Below, piece after piece: positions 39,727-48,608 of a DNA stretch of 48,665 nt. Location of the stretch: NCBI GenBank assembly GCA_020850735.1, contig JADZEE010000113.1:1-48665 (forward strand), written 5' to 3'. Every line of letters starts with the position of its first letter. Positions within the stretch are counted from its first letter, which is position 1. A program made the position numbers and the translations under genes. Source of the DNA: Gammaproteobacteria bacterium (GTDB lineage Bacteria > Pseudomonadota > Gammaproteobacteria > JADZEE01). Below the pieces are notes generated by a model that was not told the origin of the DNA, searched no databases, and was given only the letters and a program-made list of their open reading frames with translations.

Positions 39727-40674
39727 ATGCAATTCAAGGACTACTACAAGATCCTCGGCGTGGACCGGGGCGCCTCACAGGACGAGATCAAGCGCGCCTA
39801 TCGCAAGCTGGCGCGCAAGTTTCATCCCGATGTCAGCAAGGAGAAGGATGCCGAGGCGCGCTTCAAGGAAGTGAACGAGGCCAACGAGGCGCTCAAGGAC
39901 CCCGAGAAGCGCAGGGCTTACGACCAGCTCGCCCAGGGATTTCGTCCCGGCGAGGACTTCACGCCGCCGCCCGGCTGGGAGACGCAATTCGACTTCGGCG
40001 ATTTCGCCGCCGCGGGCGGTGACGGCGGCCGCTTCAGTGACTTTTTCGAAGCGCTGTTCGGTCACGCCCGCCACGCCGGCGGCGCACGCAGCGGCGGATT
40101 GCGGATGGCGGGCGCGGACCAGAGCGCGCGGCTGCGGGTCACACTGGAGGAGGCCTGCCACGGCGGCCACCGAACCTTGACCCTGCAGGTACCCGGGCTC
40201 GACGCAGGCGGCCATACCCGGCTGCAGACCCGCAATCTCAAAGTCAACATTCCGCGCGGTATCATGCAGGGCCAGCGCATACGCCTGGCCGGGCAGGGCC
40301 AGCCGGGCATCGGTGGCGGCCCCAACGGCGATCTGTACCTGGAGGTCGAGTTCGAGCCGCATCGCCTGTACCGGGCCGAGGGCCGCGATCTGTACATGAA
40401 TCTCAAGATCGCGCCGTGGGAAGCGGCGCTCGGCGCGAGCATCACCGTGCCGACGATCGGCGGCAAGGTGGAACTGCGCGTGCCACCGGGGTCGCAGTCC
40501 GGCCAGCAGCTGCGTCTCAAGGGCCGCGGCCTGCCGGGTCGCCCGCCCGGCGACCTGTACGCAGTGCTGCAGGTGGTGACGCCGCGTGCGGAGACGCCGG
40601 CGGCGCGGTCCCTGTACGAGCGCATGCGGGCGGAGCTGCCGTTCAATCCGCGCCCCGAGCTGGAGGCCCCGTGA
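39727..40674 (+). CDS. cbpA: DnaJ-class co-chaperone / curved-DNA-binding protein CbpA
   Basis: A 315-residue protein. The J domain (5-70) has the HPD tripeptide in KLARKFHPDVSKEK. A Gly/Phe-rich linker (about 75-135, DFGDFAAAGGDGGRFSDFFEALFG) follows. No zinc fingers are present, which separates it from DnaJ. The C-terminal substrate-binding domain follows (RLRVTLEEACHGGHRTLTLQV, NLKVNIPRGIMQGQRIRLAGQG, LKGRGLPGRPPGDLYAVLQV). CbpA acts as an Hsp40 partner of DnaK and can bind curved DNA. Its stop overlaps the GTG of cbpM by four bases, and that pairing is diagnostic. Confidence 0.94.
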   Translation: MQFKDYYKILGVDRGASQDEIKRAYRKLARKFHPDVSKEKDAEARFKEVNEANEALKDPEKRRAYDQLAQGFRPGEDFTPPPGWETQFDFGDFAAAGGDGGRFSDFFEALFGHARHAGGARSGGLRMAGADQSARLRVTLEEACHGGHRTLTLQVPGLDAGGHTRLQTRNLKVNIPRGIMQGQRIRLAGQGQPGIGGGPNGDLYLEVEFEPHRLYRAEGRDLYMNLKIAPWEAALGASITVPTIGGKVELRVPPGSQSGQQLRLKGRGLPGRPPGDLYAVLQVVTPRAETPAARSLYERMRAELPFNPRPELEAP

Positions 40675-41000
40675 GCGAGACACCGCAGGCGCCGGTCCTG
40701 CTGGAGGTTCTGGTGCTGGACGAGCAGCTCGAGCTGTCGACCGCCGAGCTGTGCCGGCTGTGCCACCTGTCGCCGGACGAGCTCATGAACATGGTCGCGG
40801 AGGGTCTGCTCGACCCGATCGGTGAAGCGCCGGAGCGCTGGCGCTTTGCGTCCCACGCGCTGCCCCGCATTCAACTCGCCCTGCGCCTGGAGCGCGATCT
40901 CGGGGTCAACCTGGCCGGGGTGGCGCTGATATCCGAGCTGCTCGATCAGATCGAGCGCCTGCGGGTGCGGGTGGAACGACTGGAGTTCCACCTGCGCTGA
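40671..41000 (+). CDS. cbpM: Chaperone modulator CbpM
   Basis: A 109-residue MerR-like protein: [32 protein letters not shown] is the short winged-helix segment, followed by [48 protein letters not shown], a helical coiled tail. CbpM binds CbpA's J domain and inhibits its co-chaperone and DNA-binding activity. The start is a GTG at 40671 that overlaps the cbpA stop (GTGA), indicating translational coupling. About 94 bp lie between this gene and the protease gene. Confidence 0.93.
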   Translation: MSETPQAPVLLEVLVLDEQLELSTAELCRLCHLSPDELMNMVAEGLLDPIGEAPERWRFASHALPRIQLALRLERDLGVNLAGVALISELLDQIERLRVRVERLEFHLR

Positions 41001-41094
41001 GAAGGGCGGCCGTGCGCAGTCCTCGCGCAACGCCTCCGGACTCCGCGTCCGGCCCGCGGGCGCGTATTCACATCACAGCATCAAAGGAGTGTCG

Positions 41095-42498
41095 ATGACC
41101 GTTGCAGCAGTGAACAGCAGGCGCCGTGGGGATTTGCTGGGTGTGCTCTGGTTCGCCGTCGCGGTCGCCGGGTTCGCGCCCGCCGTCGGTGCGACGCCGC
41201 CCCCCTTCGTACCGGCCGACGGCGAGCTGCCGAGCCTCGCGCCGATGCTCGACCAGGCGACGATTGCCGTGGTGAACATCGCCACCGAGAGCACCGTGCG
41301 GATGCGCCGCAATCCGCTGCTCGACGATCCATTTTTCCGCCGCTTCTTCAACGTCCCGGACCTGCCGCGCGAACGCAAGGCGCAGAGCCTGGGCTCGGGC
41401 GTGATCATCGACGCGCAGCGCGGCATCGTGATCACCAACAACCACGTCATCGCCAACGCCGACCAGATCACCGTGAAGCTGAACGACGGGCGCACGTTCG
41501 CGGCCGAGCTGGTAGGCACGGACCCGGACACCGACGTCGCGGTGATCAGGATCCCGCCCGAGGGCCTGGGCTCCATTGCGCTCGCGGATTCCGATCGCCT
41601 GCGGGTGGGTGATTACGTGGTCGCGATCGGGAATCCCTTCGGCCTGGAGCATACGGTCACGTCGGGTATCGTCAGCGCGCTCGCGCGCAGCGGCCTGGGG
41701 ATCGGCGGCTACGAGGACTACATCCAGACCGATGCCTCCATCAATCCCGGCAATTCCGGCGGCGCGCTCGTCAATCTGCGCGGCGAGCTCGTCGGCATCA
41801 ACACCGCGATTTTTTCCCAGTCCGGCGGCAACATCGGCATCGGTTTCGCGATTCCGATCAACATGGCGCGGGCGGTTGCGGATCAGCTCCTGCAGTTCGG
41901 CGAGGTGAAGCGCGGCTTCGTCGGTGCACAGATGCAGGATCTCGATCCCGAGCTGGCGACGGCCTTCGGTGTCGGCAACCGCAAGGGCGCGGTGGTCGTG
42001 GACGTCAGCCCCGACTCACCGGCGGACGAGGCCGGGCTCAAGCCCGGGGACGTCATCGTCGGCGTGAACGGCAAAGAGGTCGCCAACGCCGCCGACGTGC
42101 GCAACCGGGTCGGCCTGTTGCGGATCGGCGAGCGGGTGACGCTCGATCTCGTGCGCAACGGCAAGCGCCTGCAGGTGCACGCGGAGGTGGCCGAACCGCC
42201 GAGCGGCGCGCAGGCCGGCGCCTCGTTGCGCAACCCGCTGCTGGCCGGTTCAACCTTCGCCGATATCGACGAGAGTCATCCGCTGTACGGGCGGGCGAAG
42301 GGGGTGATGGTCGGGGAGGTGGAGCGCGACAGCGCATTGTGGCGCGCCGGCGTGCGTGCCGGCGATATCGTGCTGTCGGTGAATCGCCAGCCGATCGAGA
42401 ACCTGAACGGTTTCCTGGCCCTGGTGAGCCAGCACCGCGGCCCGCTGCTGTTCCAGATCAGGCGCGGTAATGCGGTCGCGTTCATGATCATCAAGTGA
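41095..42498 (+). CDS. Do-family periplasmic serine protease/chaperone (DegQ-like)
   Basis: A 467-residue exported protease. A signal peptide (1-34) precedes a trypsin-like domain (about 40-250), with the catalytic triad H117 (TNNHVIANA), D147 ([11 protein letters not shown]) and S221 (GNSGGALVN). Two PDZ domains follow (about 255-355, [17 protein letters not shown] to [14 protein letters not shown]; about 375-465, [20 protein letters not shown]). It should degrade misfolded periplasmic proteins and may also act as a chaperone. AAAGGAG at 41082-41088 sits six bases from ATG 41095. The short LA loop is more like DegQ than DegP. A Slp lipoprotein gene follows. Confidence 0.93.
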   Translation: MTVAAVNSRRRGDLLGVLWFAVAVAGFAPAVGATPPPFVPADGELPSLAPMLDQATIAVVNIATESTVRMRRNPLLDDPFFRRFFNVPDLPRERKAQSLGSGVIIDAQRGIVITNNHVIANADQITVKLNDGRTFAAELVGTDPDTDVAVIRIPPEGLGSIALADSDRLRVGDYVVAIGNPFGLEHTVTSGIVSALARSGLGIGGYEDYIQTDASINPGNSGGALVNLRGELVGINTAIFSQSGGNIGIGFAIPINMARAVADQLLQFGEVKRGFVGAQMQDLDPELATAFGVGNRKGAVVVDVSPDSPADEAGLKPGDVIVGVNGKEVANAADVRNRVGLLRIGERVTLDLVRNGKRLQVHAEVAEPPSGAQAGASLRNPLLAGSTFADIDESHPLYGRAKGVMVGEVERDSALWRAGVRAGDIVLSVNRQPIENLNGFLALVSQHRGPLLFQIRRGNAVAFMIIK

Positions 42499-42576
42499 GG
42501 ATCGATGCAACCGTCGCCGCCGGGTGGCGTCTAATCGTGCCGGGACCCCCTGCATCGACCAGCGCGGAGTACGTTC

Positions 42577-43185
42577 ATGACCACCTTTGACGCCGTGACC
42601 ACGGACTGCGGACCGGGACATCGGCGCCTGGCTGCCGGCGGGCGTGTGCTCGCGCTGCTGACACTCGGCGTTTTCGCCGGCTGCGCGAGCAACGTGCCGG
42701 TGGAAATCCGTGAACCGGTGGCGGACGCACCGTCGGTCGCCGACGCCGGCAGGTTGCCGGATCAGTTCGAAGGGCGGGCCGTGCGTTGGGGCGGCACCAT
42801 CGTGGCCGTGCAGAACGAAGCGCAGGACACCCTGGTGGAGCTGCTCGCGCGCGACCTCGGCAGCTCCGGCCGGCCGCGGGAAACCGACGCCTCGCAGGGG
42901 CGTTTTCTCGTCCGGGTGAAGGGTTTTCTCGATCCCGGCATATACGCGCGGGACCGGGACGTCACGGTGCGGGGCACGATCGTCGGTCGCGAGCAGCGCC
43001 TGATCGGGGAGCGCCCCTACCTGTACCCGGTGGTCGAGGCCGACACCGTGTACCTGTGGCCCGAGTACGAGTCTTACTACGTTCAGCCCGGACCTTACTA
43101 CGACCCGTTTTTCCCTGGCTGGTATCCCTATCGCTACGGCTGGCCGCGTTACCGGCCCTATTTCCCGCCGTACGGGTGGTGGTAA
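42577..43185 (+). CDS. Slp family outer-membrane lipoprotein
   Basis: A 202-residue lipoprotein. The lipobox is in LGVFAGCASNV, with the modified Cys near residue 36. The mature part matches the Slp/YeaY family: PDQFEGRAVRWGGTIVAVQNEAQDTLVELLARDLGSSGRP, then RFLVRVKGFLDPGIYARDRDVTVRGTIVGREQRLIGERPYLYPVVEADTVYLWPE. It ends with an unusual Tyr/Pro/Trp-rich tail (YYVQPGPYYDPFFPGWYPYRYGWPRYRP). Slp proteins are stress-associated lipoproteins of unknown mechanism. The ATG at 42577 gives a long n-region. It may be co-transcribed with the protease 78 bp upstream, and it converges with the HAD gene. Confidence 0.9.
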   Translation: MTTFDAVTTDCGPGHRRLAAGGRVLALLTLGVFAGCASNVPVEIREPVADAPSVADAGRLPDQFEGRAVRWGGTIVAVQNEAQDTLVELLARDLGSSGRPRETDASQGRFLVRVKGFLDPGIYARDRDVTVRGTIVGREQRLIGERPYLYPVVEADTVYLWPEYESYYVQPGPYYDPFFPGWYPYRYGWPRYRPYFPPYGWW

Positions 43186-43198
43186 CGGGCCGTCGCGC

Positions 43199-43984
43199 TC
43201 AGGCGACCCGGCGCGCTAGCTGAGGCGTGCCGGCGATGAGCCTGCGCAGGAGCGCGAGATCCACCCGGGTCTCATCCCAGCATTCGCCCTCGCGGGCGAC
43301 GAAAGGCAGCTCCGGCTCGCCGAGATGATCCACCACGAGCGCGGCGCCGGGAAAGCGGTCGTGGCGGGTGAAGTAGTGCGTCGTGATGATGGTGTTCAAC
43401 CCCGCCGCCAGCGCGGCCCGGTTACCGTTGACGGTGTCCTCGAAGGCGAAGCAATTGCGTGCGGGGATGCGCAGGGCGTCGATCACGTACTGGTACACCG
43501 CGGGTGACGGCTTTTTCTCCTCGACCAGATCGCAGGTGGCGATGACCCCGAACCAAGCCGCCCAACCCGCACCGATGTTGTGCGACAGCAGCGCATCGAC
43601 ATTGGAGCGGCGCGAGCTGGTGGCTATCGCGAGCGTCACCCCGTCGTGGCGCGCCTCCGAGAGCAGGCGCCGTACGCCGGGGCGCAAGGCCACCTTGCCT
43701 TCGACGATCATGCGCGCGTAGTGCGCAGTCTTGACCCGATGGATCTCCAGAAAAAACTCGGACGGGTTGCGGGGCCAGCTGAAGCTTTCCCCGAGGCTCT
43801 CGGCGTACGCGTGCATGCGTTCGCGCCCGCCCGAGATCTTCAGCAATTGCTGATAAAGTCTGGGCGTCCACTCCCATTCCAGACCGAATTCCCGGAAGGT
43901 GAGGTTGAACGCGACGCGGTGCACTTCTTCGGTGTCGGCCAGCGTGCCGTCGACGTCGAAGACGAGGGCTTTGAGATCAGGCAT
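43199..43984 (-). CDS. CbbY-like HAD-family phosphatase
   Basis: A 261-residue cytosolic HAD hydrolase. Motif 1 is VFDVDGTLADTEEVHR (nucleophile Asp8, acid/base Asp10), motif 2 is TLAIATSSRRS, motif 3 is the lysine in EEKKPSPAVY, and motif 4 is FEDTVNGNRAA. The helical cap has HRVAFNLTFREFGLEW. This subgroup (CbbY/CbbZ-like) hydrolyses sugar phosphates, such as xylulose-1,5-bisphosphate in Calvin-cycle organisms; no Calvin genes are nearby so the substrate is open. It begins at ATG 43984 and is convergent with the Slp gene, 13 bp away. Confidence 0.9.
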   Translation of the reverse strand: MPDLKALVFDVDGTLADTEEVHRVAFNLTFREFGLEWEWTPRLYQQLLKISGGRERMHAYAESLGESFSWPRNPSEFFLEIHRVKTAHYARMIVEGKVALRPGVRRLLSEARHDGVTLAIATSSRRSNVDALLSHNIGAGWAAWFGVIATCDLVEEKKPSPAVYQYVIDALRIPARNCFAFEDTVNGNRAALAAGLNTIITTHYFTRHDRFPGAALVVDHLGEPELPFVAREGECWDETRVDLALLRRLIAGTPQLARRVA

Positions 43985-44346
43985 ACGGTGGGTGTATCGG
44001 CGGGAGCTCCATGAGCTTTAGTCACATGTTGAACAAGTAATTAAGCGAGAAAGCTCAGGTGTCTTCGTTGATTGGGCAGCCATTCTAGGCTAAACGTTGG
44101 GTTTATGCTACGTCTGTGTCGTGCTTTTGCATCGGTGGCATTCTGGTGCCCTGTAACCGGCGGTCTGGAAGGCCTGATCAGGTCACCAGAGTAGCCACAA
44201 TGCCACGGTTGTGACCGCGGCCAGGTTCACAAGTTCGCATCCGTGCCGCCCGAACGACGAAAAAGCGAGGACTTGCTCACAATGCAGGCTGCCCCGTCAT
44301 GGGCGGTACCGGGGATCGGCGGCTCCGCCGGCCGGATCCGGCCGGC
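43985..44346. other. Gene-free, composition-shifted intergenic region ending in a 20-bp palindrome
   Basis: No credible coding frame is visible in these 362 bases. About 44020-44130 is clearly lower in GC than its surroundings. GTGGCATTCTGGTG at about 44136-44149 and CACCAGAGTAGCCAC at about 44185-44199 form an imperfect inverted repeat. The region ends with the perfect palindrome GCCGGCCGGATCCGGCCGGC at 44327-44346, immediately before the chosen ATG of the radical SAM gene. Confidence 0.5.
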
Positions 44347-45453
44347 ATGACCACAGGTGACGCGGGCCGGTCGCAGCCGGCGGGCCGGAACATAGCCGTC
44401 GTGCGCCGGGGTCGCGGCGCCGTCGCCAATCCGGATCCGCGCTTCGCCCGGTTGCGCCGCGAGCGCTGCGACGACGGCTGGCGCGACGACGATCCGGCGC
44501 TCGAGCCGTTGGCTACCACGGTGACCGTCGAGCGGGCGCGCCGGATCATTGCCACCAACGACGCTCCCGACGTGCCCTTCGAGCAATCGATCAACCCGTA
44601 CCGGGGCTGTGAGCATGGCTGCGTGTACTGCTATGCGCGGCCCTCGCATGGCTATCTGGATCTGTCGCCGGGCCTGGATTTCGAAACCCGGTTGTTCGCC
44701 AAACCCGATGCCGCTGCGCTCCTGCGCCGCGAGCTCGCCGTACCCGGCTACCGTTGCCGGCCCATCGCCCTGGGCGCAAACACCGATCCCTACCAGCCGA
44801 TCGAACGCGAGTGGCGCATTACGCGGGAATTGATCGGCGTGCTCGCGGAGCACCGCCATCCGTTCACCGTCACCACCAAGTCCGCGCTCGTCGAGCGCGA
44901 TCTCGATCTCATCGCGCCGCTCGCCGCGCTCGGCCTGGTGGCGATCCACGTCTCGGTCACCACGCTCGATGGCGATCTCGCGCGGCGTCTCGAGCCGCGC
45001 GCGGCTGCGCCCGCGCGCCGCCTGGAGACGATCCGGCGCGTGGCCGCCGCCGGCATTCCGGTCGGCGTGCTGTTCGCGCCGGTCATCCCGGCGCTGAACG
45101 ATCACGAGCTCGAAGACGTGCTCGAGCGTGCCGCCGCCGCGGGGGCGCGCAACGCCGCTTACGTGCTCCTGCGCCTGCCGCACGAATTGCCACGGCTGTT
45201 CTCCGACTGGCTCGCGGTGCACGTGCCGCTGCGGGCCGAGCGAGTGCTCGCGCGGCTGCGCGACATGCGTGGCGGACGTGACAACGATCCGCGGTTCGGA
45301 TCGCGAATGCGCGGCGGCGGGGCGTTCGCGCAGTTGCTCGCGCAGCGCTACCGGCGGGCGTGCAAACGTTTCGGACTCGAACGATCCGGACACGATTTGA
45401 GCACAGTGCAGTTTGTGCCGCCGCCGCGTGACCGGCAGCTCCCGCTGTTCTGA
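44347..45453 (+). CDS. PA0069-type radical SAM protein
   Basis: A protein of about 368 residues. The family start RRGRGAVANPDPRFARLRRE and DDGWRDDDPALEPLATTVTVERAR is present. The radical SAM cluster motif is CEHGCVYCYARPSH (C-x3-C-x2-C). Further conserved segments are PIALGANTDPYQPIEREWRITRELI, FTVTTKSALVERDLDLI and VSVTTLDGDLARRLEPRAAAPARRLETIRR. These enzymes resemble spore photoproduct lyase in sequence, but the PA0069/Rv2578c group has no established reaction. The start is uncertain: ATG 44347 gives the normal family N-terminus; ATG 44299 would add 16 residues and place the 20-bp palindrome inside the gene. It is convergent with the zinc peptidase gene. Confidence 0.9.
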   Translation: MTTGDAGRSQPAGRNIAVVRRGRGAVANPDPRFARLRRERCDDGWRDDDPALEPLATTVTVERARRIIATNDAPDVPFEQSINPYRGCEHGCVYCYARPSHGYLDLSPGLDFETRLFAKPDAAALLRRELAVPGYRCRPIALGANTDPYQPIEREWRITRELIGVLAEHRHPFTVTTKSALVERDLDLIAPLAALGLVAIHVSVTTLDGDLARRLEPRAAAPARRLETIRRVAAAGIPVGVLFAPVIPALNDHELEDVLERAAAAGARNAAYVLLRLPHELPRLFSDWLAVHVPLRAERVLARLRDMRGGRDNDPRFGSRMRGGGAFAQLLAQRYRRACKRFGLERSGHDLSTVQFVPPPRDRQLPLF

Positions 45454-45501
45454 GCGGCCTGCCGGGTGCCCCGGCGTTTCGTGCCCGCATCGCCACCCGG
45501 A

Positions 45502-46185
45502 TCAGCGCCGCAGTATCCGGATCCAGCGCCACACGTTGAGCAATGTGGCGAGCGCGGCCGCCACGTAGGTGAGCGCACACGCCGTCAGGATCCGGCGCGC
45601 CGCCGGCAGATCCTCGCGTTCCAGATAGCCACCGGCGAGCAGCGGCAGCGCGCGACCAAAGCTGGCGTCGAATTCGACCGGCAGGGTGAGCAGGTGGACC
45701 AGCACCGGGATCGAGAGCACGCTCGCGCCGACGGCGAACATCACCGCCGCGGCGACCGGGACACGGACCACGGCCGCGATGAACGGCAATCCGACCATCA
45801 CCAGCGCACCGAACCATTGTGCGCGCTCGGCGAAGGCAGCGAGGCGCGTGCGCAGCGCGAGTGGCCGGTAGCCGCAGGCATGCTGCAGGGCATGTCCGAC
45901 TTCATGCGCCGCGACCACGATCGCGGTCAGCGAGCGGCCGTCGTGCACGCCCGTGCTCAGGCGCACCGCGCGTGCCGCGGGATCGTAGTGATCGCCCGCG
46001 GAGCTCGTTTCCACCGTCACTCGCCCTTCGAGCCCCATCCGCCGCAGCAGGTGAGTCGCCAGCTCGGCGCCGCTGCCGGGAAAGTCTTCGCGCGGTGTAT
46101 CGTGACGTCTCAAGGTGGCGAGCGCCCAGTGCTGCGGGGCGAGCACCGCAATCAGCACGAGCGCCAGGATCGCTACCGCGAGCAC
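45502..46185 (-). CDS. YugP-like membrane zinc metallopeptidase
   Basis: A 227-residue membrane protein. An N-terminal helix (VLAVAILALVLIAVLAP) is followed by a hydrophilic stretch with GAELATHLLRRMGLEGRV. The zinc-binding motif HEVGHALQH follows in VVAAHEVGHALQHACGYRPL (residues about 100-108), typical of the YugP family. Two further helices come later (ALVMVGLPFIAAVV and MFAVGASVLSIPVLVHLL), with an Asp/Glu-containing segment (LPVEFDASFGRALPLL) that may complete the site. Its function is unknown. The start is a GTG at 46185, five bases after the end of the phosphatase gene, so the two probably form one operon. Confidence 0.87.
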   Translation of the reverse strand: MLAVAILALVLIAVLAPQHWALATLRRHDTPREDFPGSGAELATHLLRRMGLEGRVTVETSSAGDHYDPAARAVRLSTGVHDGRSLTAIVVAAHEVGHALQHACGYRPLALRTRLAAFAERAQWFGALVMVGLPFIAAVVRVPVAAAVMFAVGASVLSIPVLVHLLTLPVEFDASFGRALPLLAGGYLEREDLPAARRILTACALTYVAAALATLLNVWRWIRILRR

Positions 46186-46189
46186 GTAT

Positions 46190-48316
46190 TCATGCCGCCC
46201 TGACCACCAGCACTGTGACGTCGTCGGTGCTCGCGCCCGTGCCGCGAAACGCGTCCAGCTCGGCGAGCAACTGCGCGCAGACGGACTCGGCCGATGCGAA
46301 GTGGCAGCGCCGCATGAGATCCTTGATGCGTTCCATGCCGAACATCGCGCCACCGGGTGCCCGCGTTTCCCACGCGCCGTCGGTCGCGAGCAGCAGCAGA
46401 TCGCCCGGTTCCCAGTCGTGCACGAGATGTTCGCGGTAGCGCCATTCGGCATCGACGCCCAGCGGAATGTCCTTGCCGCCGAGCTCGAAAAACCGATCGA
46501 GCGTCGGCCGATAGACGAGCGCCGGCGCATGCCCGGCGTTGGCCCACTGGACCGTACGCGCATGTACGTCCACCAGAGCGAAGTACAGCGTCATGAACTG
46601 GGTGCCTTCCAGATCACGGATCACGAACTCGTTGCAGGCGCACAGAACCTGTGCTGGCGTCGCGCCGCGTTCGGCATGCGTGCGCAGCAGCGCGCGGACC
46701 GTGCACATGAGCAGCGCGGAGGGCGCGCCGTGCCCGCTAACGTCGCCGATCGCGATGCCGAGCAGACCGGCGCGTACGCGTTCGAGGTCGATAAAGTCGA
46801 AATAGTCGCCGCCGGTCGCGTCGCAAAAGCGCGTGGCTCCGTGCATGTCGAGGTTTGCCAACCGAGGCAGATGTCGCGGCAGCAGGCGTTGCTGAACTTC
46901 GCGCGCGAGAGCGAGCGTCTCCAGCATGCGCACGCGTTCCTCGAGCTTGGGGATCATCGCGTCGAAGGCACGGCCAAGCCCTTCGAGCTCATCGCCCGTG
47001 CGCAGCGCCGCGCGGGCGCCGAGATTGCCTCGCGCGATCGCCTCGGCAGCGCTGGCGAGTTGTTGCACGGGTATGGTCACCGCGCGCGCGCCGATGTAGG
47101 CGAGCAGCGCCGCGCCGGCGAGGATCGCGAGCACGATCGGAATGGAGCGTTGCAGGTGTCCGCGAAAGTGCGCGAGCGTGTGTTGCTCGACGGACTGCGC
47201 CGCGCTGGTGACGGCCGCGTAGGGGACGATGGCGAGCAGGAACAGCGCGGGTTCCGCAATGCGATGATACGACCACAACGCATCCTGATCGCCATAGGCG
47301 AGCTGGCGTATCCCCGAACGACCCGCGCGCACGTCCGCCAGGAGCTGGCCGAATGCGGTCGCGTCGCTCGAAGCCAGCGTCTGCGGATCGAGCATGCTGC
47401 GCCAGTCGCTGCCAGCCTCGTCGTAACGCTGCTTGGCGAGAACGCGCAAGGCGCTTTCGCCGGCGCCGACCATGAATACCTGGCCGTCGGCTGCCCAGCG
47501 CTCCGGTAGCCGGTAATCCGCGAGCAGACGCGTCACGATCACGTCGATGGCAGCCACGCCGGCGAAGGTCCCGTCGTTGCGTCTGACGGGCATCGATGCA
47601 GCCACGGTGATCTCGCGCGTGGTGGCGTCTATGGCGGGCGTAGTCCACACGAGCTCGTCCGCCGCCTGCGCGGCGCGGTACCAGTCGCGGGCACGAGGCT
47701 CGAAGTCGGTGGGATAGCCGCCGTGTCCCGGGTAACTCGAATGCACGCCGTTGGCGAGGCTTACGTAGCGCCAGTGCAGCCAGTCGCCGTAGCGTTGCCG
47801 GCCGCTGCGATAGAAACCGTCGAGCCGGGCCAACCGGGCGATGTCGTCGGCGACGGTCGCCGGATCGACGCCTGCTGCCAGCCTGAACACCGGCTGTTCG
47901 AACGAGACCGGTAGCGCCTCACGGCTGCCGTCCGCGCGGACCCGGAAATAGCCCGGGTCCTGGCGGAGTGTCGTCGGCGCACGGCGCGGGTCGTCGAAAT
48001 CGCCGGCGTAGAAGACAGCGGGCCGTTCGACGCCAGCCGGTTGGGCAAGCACATATTCGATCTCGCGCGCCTGACGGCGCAGGAGCAATTCCAGGATCTG
48101 CCGTTCGCGCGCGATGCGCAGCGCGTAGCTCGATACCAGCTGATCGAGATCGTCGCGCGCGGCGGTGACGAACGCCGCGCGGTTGACGATGGCCAACTCC
48201 TCGGCCAGAGCGATCGTGGTGCGGTAATCGAGCCAGATGAGCAGCCCGGCCGGCAGCAGCGTGATCAGCCACAGCAGTATGAGCAGCTTCCAGCGAATGG
48301 GGATCCGCAGGCTCAT
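46190..48316 (-). CDS. Cache-HAMP-PP2C (SpoIIE-type) sensor phosphatase
   Basis: A 708-residue membrane protein. TM1 (about 10-28, LLILLWLITLLPAGLLIWL) and a long periplasmic region of dCACHE type (about 30-390, including WRYVSLANGVHSSYPGHGGYP and REITVAASMPVRRNDGTFAGVAAIDV) precede TM2 (VLAILAGAALLAYIGARAV) and a HAMP domain. The C-terminal PP2C_SIG domain (about 460-705) carries GGDYFDF, IAIGDVSGHGAPSALL, FVIRDLEGTQFMTLYF, NAGHAPALVY and LLATDGAWE, which are the metal-binding Asp motifs of SpoIIE/RsbU phosphatases. These usually act on an anti-sigma antagonist in partner-switching; none is visible here. ATG 48316 gives MSLRIPIRWK. The zinc peptidase follows in the same operon. Confidence 0.92.
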   Translation of the reverse strand: MSLRIPIRWKLLILLWLITLLPAGLLIWLDYRTTIALAEELAIVNRAAFVTAARDDLDQLVSSYALRIARERQILELLLRRQAREIEYVLAQPAGVERPAVFYAGDFDDPRRAPTTLRQDPGYFRVRADGSREALPVSFEQPVFRLAAGVDPATVADDIARLARLDGFYRSGRQRYGDWLHWRYVSLANGVHSSYPGHGGYPTDFEPRARDWYRAAQAADELVWTTPAIDATTREITVAASMPVRRNDGTFAGVAAIDVIVTRLLADYRLPERWAADGQVFMVGAGESALRVLAKQRYDEAGSDWRSMLDPQTLASSDATAFGQLLADVRAGRSGIRQLAYGDQDALWSYHRIAEPALFLLAIVPYAAVTSAAQSVEQHTLAHFRGHLQRSIPIVLAILAGAALLAYIGARAVTIPVQQLASAAEAIARGNLGARAALRTGDELEGLGRAFDAMIPKLEERVRMLETLALAREVQQRLLPRHLPRLANLDMHGATRFCDATGGDYFDFIDLERVRAGLLGIAIGDVSGHGAPSALLMCTVRALLRTHAERGATPAQVLCACNEFVIRDLEGTQFMTLYFALVDVHARTVQWANAGHAPALVYRPTLDRFFELGGKDIPLGVDAEWRYREHLVHDWEPGDLLLLATDGAWETRAPGGAMFGMERIKDLMRRCHFASAESVCAQLLAELDAFRGTGASTDDVTVLVVRAA

Positions 48317-48608
48317 GCGCGGCGCCGGCAGCGGCTCAGCTCGAGCGCGGCGCAGAGCAACGCCCGGGTATCGATCGCGCGGCGTCTCGAGACGGTTCGC
48401 GGGCGCTTGCGGCAGGGCGCCGGGGTGCACGCAAGCGGGTGCGCCGGTGGCCCGCGAAATTGAATTCGGGGCTCCCCGCGATACCGCGAGGGGCAGGCAG
48501 GGGCCGTCGCAGTCGGCGCGGAGATGGTTTCACGAGTTCTCAGAGCCTGTGAAAAAATTGGCCGCGCAGGGGATCGCCAAGCACTGATGGATATGCGATC
48601 TTGGCGGC
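48317..48608. other. Intergenic region before the last gene
   Basis: About 290 bases without a credible gene. It contains CCCCGCGATACCGCGAGGGG, a short inverted repeat at about 48475-48494. GAGCCTGTGAAAAAATTGG at 48544-48562 resembles an insertion-sequence terminal repeat, but no partner is in view. Confidence 0.4.

Noticed and set aside
44090..44108. GTTGGGT and nearby bases as an integron attC recombination site
   Set aside because: A GTTRRRY-like core occurs, but no matching partner core or cassette arrangement is present.
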